From NCBI RefSeq assembly GCF_051020985.1, contig NC_135007.1, forward strand, positions 741,001 through 805,000: a DNA stretch of 64,000 bases, in the 5' to 3' direction. The DNA is from Nomia melanderi. Taxonomy: Eukaryota; Arthropoda; Insecta; Hymenoptera; Halictidae. Positions 33,980 to 44,150 of this stretch are shown here, piece after piece (position 1 is the stretch's first letter; every line of letters starts with the position of its first letter). The notes under the pieces are model-generated. The model made no database searches, was not told the DNA's origin, and worked only from the letters and a program-made list of their open reading frames with translations. The position numbers were made by a program, and so were the translations under genes.

Positions 33980-35082
33980 TTTCCAGTTTGAGAGTTTCCT
34001 GACACGGTATTATGTAACTCGGTCGTATTCGGTATATCTATATTGGAAGTGAGTGGGTTTTGTTGTTGATACCTAACATCTCGCGAGTGATTATTAAGAG
34101 AATTTGGATTCTGTTGGTAAGTACGAAAATTGCTAGAATTTGGTTGGTTTCGATATGTGTAGGAATTATTAGGATTTGGTCGATGAAGATATGAGTTATT
34201 AGAATTTGGATATTGTCGGTTTGTTTGAAAATTGTTAGGATTTGACTGGCGAGGAGATCCATTATTTTGTCTTGAATTGTTATATTCCCGCTTTCTACAT
34301 TCTTCTATACTGTGGCCGAAATTTTTGCAATACCTACACTGTTTCATACTACTGGACGCGTTGTTCCGGTTCGATTGAGTGAAGTTGATCGTTTTACTAG
34401 GGTGTGGTTTTTGTCTCCCTAAATAGCAGTCGTTAGTATTGTGATTTGATTTATTACAAATTCTACAACGTTGAAAGTTATCGTATCTCATGCGTAACGC
34501 TTTCTCTTCTGCCAAAGCTGCCGTAAAAGCACTATTAATATTGGGGAAGTCGCGGTATCTCAACATTTGAGATATTTGTGGGTGAGAATGATACACGAAA
34601 CGATTGAGAGTCATTTCATTTACCATCGCTACTCGTCCTGCTAATGTGTTAACCTCACAGTCTGTTGAATGAATAGTTCCTAAAATTCTCGATTGAAGTT
34701 CCTCTAACTTTTGGTAAAATTGGGAAACGTTCTCGTTACGGCTTTGTTGAATTGAGTTCAACTCCTCCATAAGTTGTTCTAGAGATTTCTTATCTTGGTA
34801 TAGATTTAACAATAGTTCAGAAATTTCTTCCCACGTAGTGAGATTACAGTGTATGTCAATCTGATCTCGGGCTTTACCCTCGATCTTATTTTTTACAAAT
34901 AATAAAAGGACTGGCTTTTGCGAAGGGCTAGCTAATTCAAACACGGCGTCGACTTGTTTAATAAACGAACGTAGCTTTGTTCTGTCGCCATCGAATTCTT
35001 TTGGCAACAGCCTTATTAAATGATCCAAAGATATTGCTACTGAGGAAGTGATATTTGTGTTAACGTCATTATTTAGGGACAT
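33895..35082 (-). CDS. gag: Gag structural protein
   Basis: This 395-residue protein would form the particle and package the RNA. The start is the ATG at 35080-35082, first in the leader after the primer-binding site. Residues about 20-200 resemble the capsid domain of gypsy-type Gag (LLPKEFDGDRTKLRSFI at the front, QSRNENVSQFYQKLEEL in the helical core). Two CX2CX4HX4C zinc knuckles follow: Cys206, Cys209, His214, Cys219 and Cys249, Cys252, His257, Cys262. The region after residue 265 is rich in Asn, Ser, Pro and Tyr in imperfect repeats (PNSNN, PNPNN). The stop lies 82 nt past the slippery site, so pol overlaps the gag tail. Confidence 0.95.
   Translation of the reverse strand: MSLNNDVNTNITSSVAISLDHLIRLLPKEFDGDRTKLRSFIKQVDAVFELASPSQKPVLLLFVKNKIEGKARDQIDIHCNLTTWEEISELLLNLYQDKKSLEQLMEELNSIQQSRNENVSQFYQKLEELQSRILGTIHSTDCEVNTLAGRVAMVNEMTLNRFVYHSHPQISQMLRYRDFPNINSAFTAALAEEKALRMRYDNFQRCRICNKSNHNTNDCYLGRQKPHPSKTINFTQSNRNNASSSMKQCRYCKNFGHSIEECRKREYNNSRQNNGSPRQSNPNNFQTNRQYPNSNNSYLHRPNPNNSYTYRNQPNSSNFRTYQQNPNSLNNHSRDVRYQQQNPLTSNIDIPNTTELHNTVSGNSQTGNFRQAYYPPKPPNLVEEATTEFNLMSTR
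33976..33982 (-). promoter_or_regulatory. Candidate -1 ribosomal frameshift site
   Basis: A AAT TTT on the minus strand is a canonical X XXY YYZ heptamer, and its AAT and TTT codons are in the gag frame (Asn-Phe). Gag and pol codon phases differ by -1, and the pol frame has no stop from here to 30146. I did not fold the downstream RNA for a stimulatory structure. Confidence 0.7.
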
Positions 35083-35380
35083 TTTTGTATAAGAGGATGG
35101 GATTATAAGTCGGAAATTGAAAAATAATACGTTGAGAATATCTGGAGTTCAGTACTTACGATGCGACGGTACGGTTTCTTCCTTCCGAAGAGAGACTGCA
35201 ACTCACAATGGTGCTGGAGCCACAAGGAATCCAGAAGATACGACCAGTTGTGTATGTTGAGCTTCGGGACGAGTCTCTTCTTTTCTTGTTGTTCCGATGT
35301 AACCGATGAAGATCAGCACCCTTTCGTCAGTGAGACAGTGACTGTCCAAATGCAACTGAGTGAAAGGCCGTCAGAACAAT
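35083..35380. other. Retroviral 5' leader
   Basis: About 300 bp between the primer-binding site and the gag ATG. It is presumed to hold the packaging signal and, for env mRNA, a splice donor, but neither was identified by eye. Confidence 0.6.
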
Positions 35381-35396
35381 CCCACTTCTGACACCA
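35381..35396 (-). other. Primer-binding site, fits tRNA-Leu
   Basis: On the minus strand TGGTGTCAGAAGTGGG begins 6 nt after the LTR. Its complement, CCCACTTCTGACACCA, has the form of a tRNA-Leu 3' end including CCA, which usually reads CTGACACCA. The primer identity is from knowledge of tRNA-Leu acceptor stems. Confidence 0.75.
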
Positions 35397-35458
35397 AATT
35401 TGTGTTGGATTCCGGATTGAGGAATTTAAACGCAACTTGTTAGAGAGGCTCGAAGGTT

Positions 35459-35464
35459 TTTATT
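35459..35464 (-). terminator. Poly(A) signal copy in the 5' LTR
   Basis: AATAAA on the minus strand, about 42 nt downstream of the initiator. It is presumably bypassed in the 5' LTR because of its closeness to the start site. Confidence 0.5.
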
Positions 35465-35505
35465 CGTAAGCGGTAAGTTCCGCACGCAAGTACGAACTAC
35501 AGAGA

Positions 35506-35539
35506 ACTGACTCGCTGGTTAAAAATGGTAATATATATA
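35506..35539 (-). promoter_or_regulatory. LTR promoter: TATA box and initiator
   Basis: On the minus strand a TATATATAT run (35531-35539) is followed about 29 nt later by TCAGT (35506-35510), the arthropod initiator consensus. The spacing is that of a working RNA polymerase II core promoter, so transcription should start near 35508. Confidence 0.75.
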
Positions 35540-35725
35540 CTACTGGAAATGGTCGGCATAAGGGTAGAGTGCAAAAGGGGCAAGATGAGTAATCGGGTAC
35601 GGGAAGCTAGCTGGTTAGGAATTTGGAATCTATGAGTCAGGATGTTTTTCGCAGGATGATTTGTCGTGTTTGTCGCGGGGCGATACAATATCTAAGGTAT
35701 CGGTAGGTTAGTCATGCAACAATAG

Positions 35726-36162
35726 CTTTTAATAAGTAACCGTTACTAGAAGCAGTTTCGTTCGCTAAAGGAAAAACTGTTTGGGGAATGAAAAACCATC
35801 GCTTGGAAAAGCAACACTTTCATCAGTGATAATGATAAAGCTACACGACCTACAATAACTTTAAAACAAACAAATTTGCTTCGCGTTCCTTGTGGCTAGT
35901 GTTGTCTTCGTGTTTGAATTTGTCATTTGCAAGAGGGTTGAAAGGTCATTAACAATTTGTCTACGTTAGAATGAATCTGTTTGCTCTGTAATTCTATGAG
36001 TATGCCTATCGTTCTCATGTGTGTTCTCTCCACTCAGAGAAAAACATCTACGTACCGTATAGGCAGCACATTGCATTTTGTAATGTTCATATATATATAA
36101 GGTTTCCCAGAAACATTTCGGTCTTTTACCATTTTGTAGGAAGAAGTTTCGTTTTCGTGATG
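35726..36162. other. AT-rich DNA right of the retrovirus
   Basis: No gene was recognised. The right target-duplication copy ATAG (35722-35725) lies just before it. Confidence 0.35.
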
Positions 36163-36312
36163 TTAACACTAGATTTACGAACATTTCATTTACACAAGTT
36201 TCGGAAACTACAGCTTCAAAAACAGAAAATTAGGATACATATTCGTATAATTGCAATAATCAAAATTCACTTAAAATTTTACTAAATACTGATTTTGTAA
36301 GTTTAGTGTTAA
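36163..36312. mobile_element. TTAA miniature element, family TTAACACTAG
   Basis: Ends TTAACACTAGATTTACGAA and (reverse complement) TTAACACTAAACTTACAAA, 150 bp, non-coding. The outer 9 bp match the elements at 40248, 46747, 57710 and 62313, while the interior does not obviously align. Confidence 0.65.
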
Positions 36313-37043
36313 CAATTGAAAGTTGAAGCGTACAGATACGCACGCACACAATAAGAACCCGAAGGGTGACACCCTCGACGCGGGCTTTTTCCTCGAGCTT
36401 TCTGCTACAGCTACAGATTTTCCCACAGCTTTCGATACGTTTCTTCCTTGATTTATAATATTATCAACACTTGCTTTTAGTATTTTTTCACACGCCAAAC
36501 ACGATTTTCGATTGTGCAAAACGATGTCATTGTTAAAAAAGGTAAGATACTAATACAATAATTCTGAAAACAGACATTTCGTTCACTAAACATTTATGCA
36601 TAATTTTAGTTTATTCATTGTTAAGAAAATATTTCCATACGTTTCCATCTTTTTAAATGCATTATATTAATTACTACTGGCGTTAAATACACTAATTGAT
36701 TCTGATGTTTGCTGCAATATTGTTTCGCTTTTATAAGTTTAATGATAAACATAATTCTGAGCGTGTAAAGTTAATTTGATTATCTCGATTAAATGTCATA
36801 CTACAGGAAAATAATAGTTTGAGTAATAAGGAGACGCAGAAGAGGTATGTAATAGTTTTAGTTTTACAATTTCTCTTTCACTGGTACAAATTCGCGGCAG
36901 ACCCGAATGGAGGTCTAAATTTCGTTTGGCAATTTCTACACGGGTTCCATCGATTCTCGTCGATCGTTGTGTAAATACTTATTAATGTCATACATTGGGA
37001 ACCCCTATAATATGAATAATCGTACGTTCCACATCATACGAAA
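36313..37043. other. AT-rich unassigned DNA
   Basis: No recognised feature. The frame at 36271-36519 has no known domain. Confidence 0.35.
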
Positions 37044-37286
37044 TTAACCCTTAGAGTGCCAACGTCGCAGTGAGCAACGCTGAAACTTTTTCCAGGAAAA
37101 AATTTCAGCATCGCTCTCAGCGACTCTTTATTTTTGGAAGCGGTAAATACAACAGAAAATACGAAAAGTTCCATCGATGGTTACATTTATCACTATCGAA
37201 AATAAAGAGTCGCTGAGAACGACGCTGGCACTTTTTGGAACAATTTTCAGCGTCACTCACAGCGACGTTAGCACTCTAACGGTTAA
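37044..37286. mobile_element. TTAA element made almost wholly of long inverted repeats
   Basis: Arms of about 95 bp face each other: TTAACCCTTAGAGTGCCAAC at the left and TTAACCGTTAGAGTGCTAAC (reverse complement) at the right, continuing through TCAGCGACTCTTTATTTT. The 243-bp element would fold into a hairpin with a loop of about 50 bp. Within each arm the motif CGCTG(A/T)GA occurs more than once. Confidence 0.8.
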
Positions 37287-37870
37287 GTTAGAGCGAAAAA
37301 ATGAGAAGTAGAACTTTTTTAATATAACGGAAAATAATTTGTACTTTATTTATAAAATAACTTAAATTAACCTATTGGAGGCTAGGACTTTTTAAAAAGA
37401 TGGTCCTTAAGAGCCAAAACTTTTTTCGATTTATATTGAACATTTAGAAATGATTGTTGTTGTCTTATTAACACTCATTTGAAGCTTCAGCTTGGAACCA
37501 ATGTAAGTTTTAATCTTTAAACACTCTTGATTTTTGCTTTGTTTATATGATTGAACTTTCCAACTAAACACTATATTACACATCTGGTGTGTAAATGGTC
37601 GCGAATGGGCTAACGAGACAGGTAAAACTAAAATCCGGTCACTATCAAACTCACTCAAAAGTAAAGTAAAGTAAAAATTGTAAAAGATTTCCTTACTTAA
37701 ATAATTGATCAATTAATTTCTTGTAATTGAAATGAATTTATTTTCCAATAACACAACTAATTCTCCATACAAATAACGGAGCCACAATATGTACTTTATC
37801 GACTCCTCATTATTATGCAAAATTTAATGCATAACTGTGATTTTTAAATTATTTCAAAGATGCATAGGTG
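37287..37870. other. AT-rich unassigned DNA
   Basis: No gene was recognised. TTAACCTATTGGAGGC at 37366 resembles an element end, but I found no partner. Confidence 0.35.
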
Positions 37871-38700
37871 AAAGTAGGGTAAAATGGGACACTAATGCTT
37901 TCCATAGATAAATAGCTCGTATCGAGTTGACATCGCGTAACACGGTGCTAATAAGTCCTCGATGTAATTTGAGATCAACTGCAAAACAGTGCATGAATTA
38001 TTTTTCGATTGAAAGCATTGGAAAGATATTCAGTGAACAAGTTTTGTTGGTACATAGATGTGTGAAAAAGAAATTTAACAAGATAACTACAGTATTGAAC
38101 TCTACGTTCCTTAATCTGTATTTTTGACACTTGAGTTATTTCTTTATCCCATGTTACGTTAATAAATTTTAAATACATAAAAAATGGAACACTTTAGCAC
38201 AAGGACAACAGAAATCTCTTGCTATGTGCTTTGTTTATAGTTTTAATTGACTCCGTGTAATCGTATTGGTATATAGCAAATTAGAATCGAACATGAGATA
38301 AAAACTGACCAATTGGATTGCACCAGTGCAGAAAAAGAAGACGACACATTTATTTATGATTTTTCTTCATAAAATCGTATATATTTATAGTTTACTTATA
38401 TCAGCTAACAATTAAGTATATTCAGCTAGTAATTTTGATTTAGTAAAAATAAAGATTTTGTATTTTTATATGGTTTTACATGAACGTACTGTGTTACCCT
38501 ACCATTTTTGCGAGGCGGATACTTCAATACCTTCAGAAATTTGTATTTTCCTCTATAACGGAATATTTTTATTAAAAAGTCTTTTATTCTCCTATAGCCA
38601 AACGTTTGTTTAAGACTTCCAAAAATAATTTCATACGTTTATTGCTTCAGATACTCGGTTATTACGATTAAAGAAAGCGTCCCATTTTACCTTATTTTCC
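37871..38700. mobile_element. Candidate inverted-repeat element with GTAAAATGGGAC motifs
   Basis: AAAGTAGGGTAAAATGGGAC at 37871 is mirrored by GTCCCATTTTACCTTATTTT ending near 38698. Variants of the same motif appear inside (AAAAAATGGAACAC near 38180 and GTTACCCTACCATTTTTGC near 38492). The 830-bp body is otherwise AT-rich and non-coding. No family could be assigned. Confidence 0.5.
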
Positions 38701-40247
38701 TCTACGTTTTTATATCATAAATCAGTTTTCTTCAATAGTTTTTGAATCGCTTTACACAGAGGCAGTACTGCAATTTTTAATTTACGTTATACGGGGTTCT
38801 ACCCTATCCTGTGCTGTGTTTCACTGCACTGCTAAAGTATATATGTATGTATATACGGGTTCAGTTGCATAGAAGATTAAGGGAACAATATGAACAGATA
38901 ATGGAGAACATGAATGCTTCGCGTCTCTTATTTTTACACAGGCGTAAATTGTTTACATTCATCTCCTATCTCGACATTTACAATCCCTTTTACGTCTGTA
39001 AAACTTGGTAAACAATTAACAATTAACGACCTTTCCCACGTCTTCTAAACTTGGAAACAGCCAATAGCGTCTTACGAAGTGTTCTACGATTTCAAATGTT
39101 AACGTGCACTTTCGGCTGGCCAGAATTCTTCTTGCCGCAAATTCGACAAGACAAAAGAAATCATTTACAAAGGGGTTCAATGCTTTTATACTTATAAATG
39201 ACGAACATTAGTGAATAACGATTTACTGTGAAGTATGTATCTTCGACATTACTTACATTGTGAAGCCTCCGTACTAAAATTGGGCTCATTTTGTAATTAA
39301 AAACATGAAAAACATACTGATACATAAAATAGATTTTGGTTACAATGTCCAAGGTTGAAAAATTAATTCTTAAATTCATTGTTTTAATTAATGAAAGAAT
39401 ATATTATAATATTATAGATAAAATCTTCTATGCTAAAACAAAAAAGTATTCATTAAATTCGACAAATTGTTTCCGAAATAAAAATTAATAAAATTAATAA
39501 ACGTATAAGCTAAAATTGTAACATTCAAAAGGTCGTATTCTATAAAGAAAAAAAACTAACAAAATAATAACTTAAACCCCCTCTCATTTTCCGTATATTA
39601 TCTACGTCATGTTTCATTTTGAACAAAATTGCCAATATCGATAATAAAAACAAATCAAGCTGGTGTTAATTGAACCACTTTATTTGCCATAATTATTGAC
39701 CAAATCTATTAACTCCACTTTTTGAATTTTTCAAAAATTTTATCGTTAAACTGCTTGATTGATTCTTAACTTTTTATATTTAAAATAAATTTCCTTATTA
39801 GCTTTAGTATCACAAAATAATAAAAATTCTCTTGACCATGGAAAATTATAATAATAAATATTATTCTATGGATATACTGTTTTATGCATTTTACAGTTCG
39901 TTAGATTAAAGCTACTGAGGTAGATTTGATCAGTGAGTGGCTTAATTGGACACATATTATTTCACATTATATTTCTTGGTATTCACTGAAATGTGAATTG
40001 TGCAATGCAATGGATACAATATATCTAAAATGATGGAAACGTATCGAAACATTTTTTGTAACACCGAATTAATAAAATATGTGCATAAATATTTACTGTG
40101 AAATGTCTGCTTTCAAAGTTATTTTGTGTGCGTTATACTCTATTCCACGATAAAACCGTTTTACATATCCGAAAATATGTGTACTGCTGGAAACTTGTAA
40201 ATGCAAGTGTGCAAAATGTTCGAAAAAACGGTACATTTTAATAGTCG
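38701..40247. other. AT-rich unassigned DNA
   Basis: No gene, RNA or repeat was recognised. Confidence 0.35.
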
Positions 40248-40472
40248 TTAACACTAGAACTATGGTAACAGTCAGAATAACTCGTTTTGATTGTTTTGTT
40301 TCGCAATCATGGATATCTTAAAAGCATTGAATATCCTAAGGGATCTTGAAAAGGAATAGTTTCCCTTAAATACTATAACGAATGTCCGAAGAAACTGAAA
40401 ATAATCCATTGTTACAATTTTTATAGGAATTACACATTAATCGTATTAAACGTTCGGTAGTTCTAGTGTTAA
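40248..40472. mobile_element. TTAA miniature element, family TTAACACTAG
   Basis: Ends TTAACACTAGAACTATGG and (reverse complement) TTAACACTAGAACTACCG form a near-perfect inverted repeat. 225 bp, non-coding. Confidence 0.8.
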
Positions 40473-40818
40473 CAAACCATAGCCAAGACGTCAAGAAAAA
40501 ATCCAGCAGGAGCCCCCACATGTAACCGAACGTATATCTACTGAGATTTAGATAGCGCGATTAAAAGTCTTTAACTTTCAACTCTTAACATATCGTAAAC
40601 GAAACCACTACTCGCATAATGGTAAAGGACTTTCTGATTTATATTTGTGTGTAAATTGTCCCGTATTTTTAGGTTAGCTTATGTAGAAATATATTTACTT
40701 ATGTACAACGTAAGTCGCTAAAAACAGTCGCATGAAGGATGTAATATATTTATAAGCTAAAGGTGTCTAATTTACTCCCCTCACGCTACTACAGTATTCT
40801 CGTGAGTGTGAGACAATA
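40473..40818. other. AT-rich unassigned DNA
   Basis: No feature was recognised. Confidence 0.35.
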
Positions 40819-41085
40819 TTAACACTTTGCACTGGAAAGTTTCTCACTAGAAATGTTTAACATTTTTTGACGAGGCGAAGACAATTCCTTGAAACTAACT
40901 CGAAGGGAAATTACATTGAGGAACGAATCTATTTTATTTCAATATTTCACGTATCAGGGCATTATACAAAGTTTTAAAACTAAATCTATAAAACTATAAA
41001 ATCTAATATTTAATGTTAATTTTATAGTTTTACCACGTCAAATCAACTGGTGACTGAGAGTCGCCTTCCGAGTGCAAAGGGTTAA
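40819..41085 (-). mobile_element. TTAA miniature element, family TTAACCCTTTGCACTC, copy 2
   Basis: Ends TTAACACTTTGCACTGG and (reverse complement) TTAACCCTTTGCACTCGG, 267 bp, non-coding. Parts of the interior match 8383-8599 in inverted orientation. Confidence 0.75.
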
Positions 41086-43916
41086 TGCAATGATAAAACT
41101 TTTATTAACGCATTTGTGACATTCTTCTGATTACAAGACGATCAAATACGACATACTTTGAATCACAATTTGCTAAAAGAAAATAAATTATTGTAATTTA
41201 TTAAATAAGTAAATATGTTCCAAAATATATTGTGTTTGGTCTTGTTTTAATCAGAGAAACCTCATAATTCAATTGGTAAAAGTTTCAGTTAATAAAAATG
41301 AAATTCCTTTCATCATTACTTGTGGTATGTTAGATATTTCAACTCTTTTTTCAAACATTTCTGCTGATTTCTTATTAGAAATTCATAACGAAAGTATTTG
41401 AAAATTGTTTTTCGTGACTCACTTTGTACACATAAGTGTCTGAATTTAATCTTGCCAAGAAAATATCTGGAATGTAGGTACAAGTACTCAAGATGCAGCG
41501 AAACATTTCTAACGAAAGTTATAGAGTATTAAGAAATCTGAGAAGCAGATATATTTCTTATTCCACCTGTTTGTAGTTATCATTCAAACACCTTAAAGAC
41601 GTACGAAATATTTATAAATTATAAATGTATTTAGGAATGTACGTGACAGGATCCGAAATCAGTCGATCCAGTATTCTTGTAGTAATGATTTAATGACTTT
41701 AAACCTTAGGTTAATTGGTGTGTAAATTTTTATTCCTTAAAATACAGTACATAAGCTTCATCAATTATCGTAACATATTATTTCAGGTAAGACTATTTTA
41801 CACAGATAAAACACGAATACTTAATAGTTCTTCAACATATCAGTGACAACTACAAGAATATATGATAAAGAATATGAGTTTCTGTTTAAAAATGTCAAAC
41901 GTCGTAAACATAAATATGATTTACATCTCTTCTTTGATATCTCAAACTTTCGTTCGAAAAATTTCTTTATATCTTCCATATTTTTCGGAATGCATATTTG
42001 CTTTTGCAGGCAAACACCTGACATCCTTGTACACAGGGTGTTAACTATGTGCGATGATTCTTGTGAGAGCTGATTCCACATGTCAATATAATACAAAAAT
42101 CCAGAGTGACAAAATTATGTTAGAAAAGTGGGTTCAATGGACACTTTTAATCTTTTAAGAGATAAATTGTTAACAATTAAGAAAGCAGCAATAGTGGAGC
42201 TTAAATCGGATCAGTAAACATACAAACATTGGCATAACCTATGAGTTTACTTACCAAAATCCATGTAATTATCAAGTATCAATGTTTATTATACACTGCG
42301 ATTGCACCTACTGGAGGCATCGAAATATTCCTTGTCTACTGCTTTTTCTAAACAGAACACTTTTCATATTGCACACTAACCAATTTCGACACTTTCAATC
42401 TAACTTTTGCCTAACAAAATTATACATGTAAATGTAACGTATATATGTTGTTATAGAATAATAATACATATATGCATGCAAAGTTTGAAAATTTTCTGTT
42501 GTGCCGTTTTTGAAAAAAAGCAAGAATAAATATAGTCTAACGATATAATAAAAATAATTAAACGGACAGTAGAAAGATTAAAATAATTAGAAAATTAATA
42601 AAAATGGTAAAAAGAACATTTCCATTAATTTAAAGAGAAGACATAGAGAATTTTAAACAGTATTAAACCAGAAGAAGAAACAATATACATAAATAATTGT
42701 ACGAAGTTCCATAAGATCTATATATCCCTGGAGAATCAAAAGGGGTTAAACAAAAACAATAACGAAAGCTACAATTAAATATAAGCTACTACTGTAAATA
42801 TACTTACATACATTACAGTATATATTATTTCCTATAGGAGAAACATTTTCCATCAACTGCAAACTTTATTTCTGCTAGGAACAATTATCAAACTATTGAA
42901 GTAATTTTAATAGAAAAAGCATATTAATACACAAATAAATTATACGCGCACGAAAAGAAAAGTCATAGATATATTTTACTGTTTTCCATCAATTATAGAT
43001 ATAAATGTTATAATGTATTTAATGACAAAAGTTTACAGTTTGTAATGACAAATTTTAAATGGCTCTACTCCGGGGCCTTCGAGTGCAAAGGGTTAATGTA
43101 TTGTTGCGCGATTGAAATCTTGTCTTTAACTGAATACACTGTAACCACGCATAAGAGTAGGATTTAAGGACAATGGGATTTAAGATGCGAGTTCCTTGTA
43201 AAGAGATAGTTTAACAGAGGACCTTCTTTGCGATCGCATATAATGTCACAGACATTGTTAACTCATACAGGCACGTCGAGTATGTACTAAACTCATATGT
43301 CGACTGATAGACTGTTTCAATGAAATAAATAAATAAACAGTGTATAGAAGTGTATGGCAACGATGTATAAGGTAGCCAATGTGTACAGGCATGATTGTTG
43401 CAAACTATAAAACAGTATTCCGCTGTTGGGAAGCTATCAAACTTGTAATAGTAGATTACATAATTATTCTGTAGGTATTGTGTAAAAAATATTTATTCCA
43501 CATATCCATTCCATATTTATATATATTACACATCACAACTTAACATAGTGATATTATTCTAGAAAATCTTTCTGAATTTTTTCAACCCAAACGCATAAGT
43601 GTATATGTATAAATTCACAGATTTAGAGTTAATATTCGTAAATGAGACAGTTGATACTCGTTTACGATACGCATTGACAGGTGCCATCCAACAATCGTAG
43701 CGCGTGTATATACGATACTCACGAACGAATGTCCGCGTTTATGAACAAGATGCTTGACGTAAATTGCATTTACATGGTATACTCGCGATATACAAGTGTG
43801 CGCTTAAGAAGATCATTTTCGAAGATAAAGTGTAATGAAAGTATTTATCATTCTCTTTATTTTCAAAAATTCAGTGAAACAGCACTGTTATTGTGAATTT
43901 CAGAGATTAAATAAGT
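41086..43916. other. AT-rich DNA with one orphan element end
   Basis: No gene was recognised. CGAGTGCAAAGGGTTAA at 43080-43096 is a right end of the TTAACCCTTTGCACTC family, but no left end could be found. The three short overlapping frames near 41821-42096 share one stretch and have no known domain. Confidence 0.4.
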
Positions 43917-44150
43917 TTAACCTGTTAACTGTGGAATTTAGTTTCAAAGATCTGTCGTTTTGTGGGCAATAAAATAAAAAAATTAAATGCGTACTCGTTA
44001 AACGTAGGACAAATGCACCTAGGGTATATTTGAATAAAAACCCACAGCAAAACAAAGAAGAACTATGTGTTGATGTGAAGACAAAAATAACTCATCGTTG
44101 AAAGATGTAGTACCATATTTTTAACAACATATATTATTCGTATACGTCAC
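43917..44150 (+). mobile_element. TTAA miniature element, family TTAACC-GTTAACTG, copy C, truncated
   Basis: The left end TTAACCTGTTAACTGTGG and about 200 bp of interior match copies A and D. The right part breaks down after about 44120, and the expected CAGTTAACTGGTTAA end is missing. Confidence 0.75.

Larger units (their letters stand above)
27449..35721 (-). mobile_element. Complete gypsy/errantivirus-type endogenous retrovirus
   Basis: An 8273-bp element read on the minus strand has the order 5' LTR, primer-binding site, gag, pol, env, polypurine tract, 3' LTR. The ATAG target duplication (27445-27448 and 35722-35725) has the 4-bp length usual for gypsy integrases. All three genes are open without internal stops, and the LTRs look identical, which indicates a recent insertion. 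The domain order PR-RT-RH-IN followed by env places it in Metaviridae, close to the insect errantiviruses. Drosophila gypsy and its kin are proven or suspected to make infectious particles. Whether this copy does is not shown by the sequence. Confidence 0.96.
35403..35721 (-). repeat. 5' LTR of the retrovirus
   Basis: The 319 bp appear identical to 27449-27767. Read on the minus strand it runs TGTTG to CAACA and contains the promoter and R region that start the genomic RNA. Confidence 0.97.
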
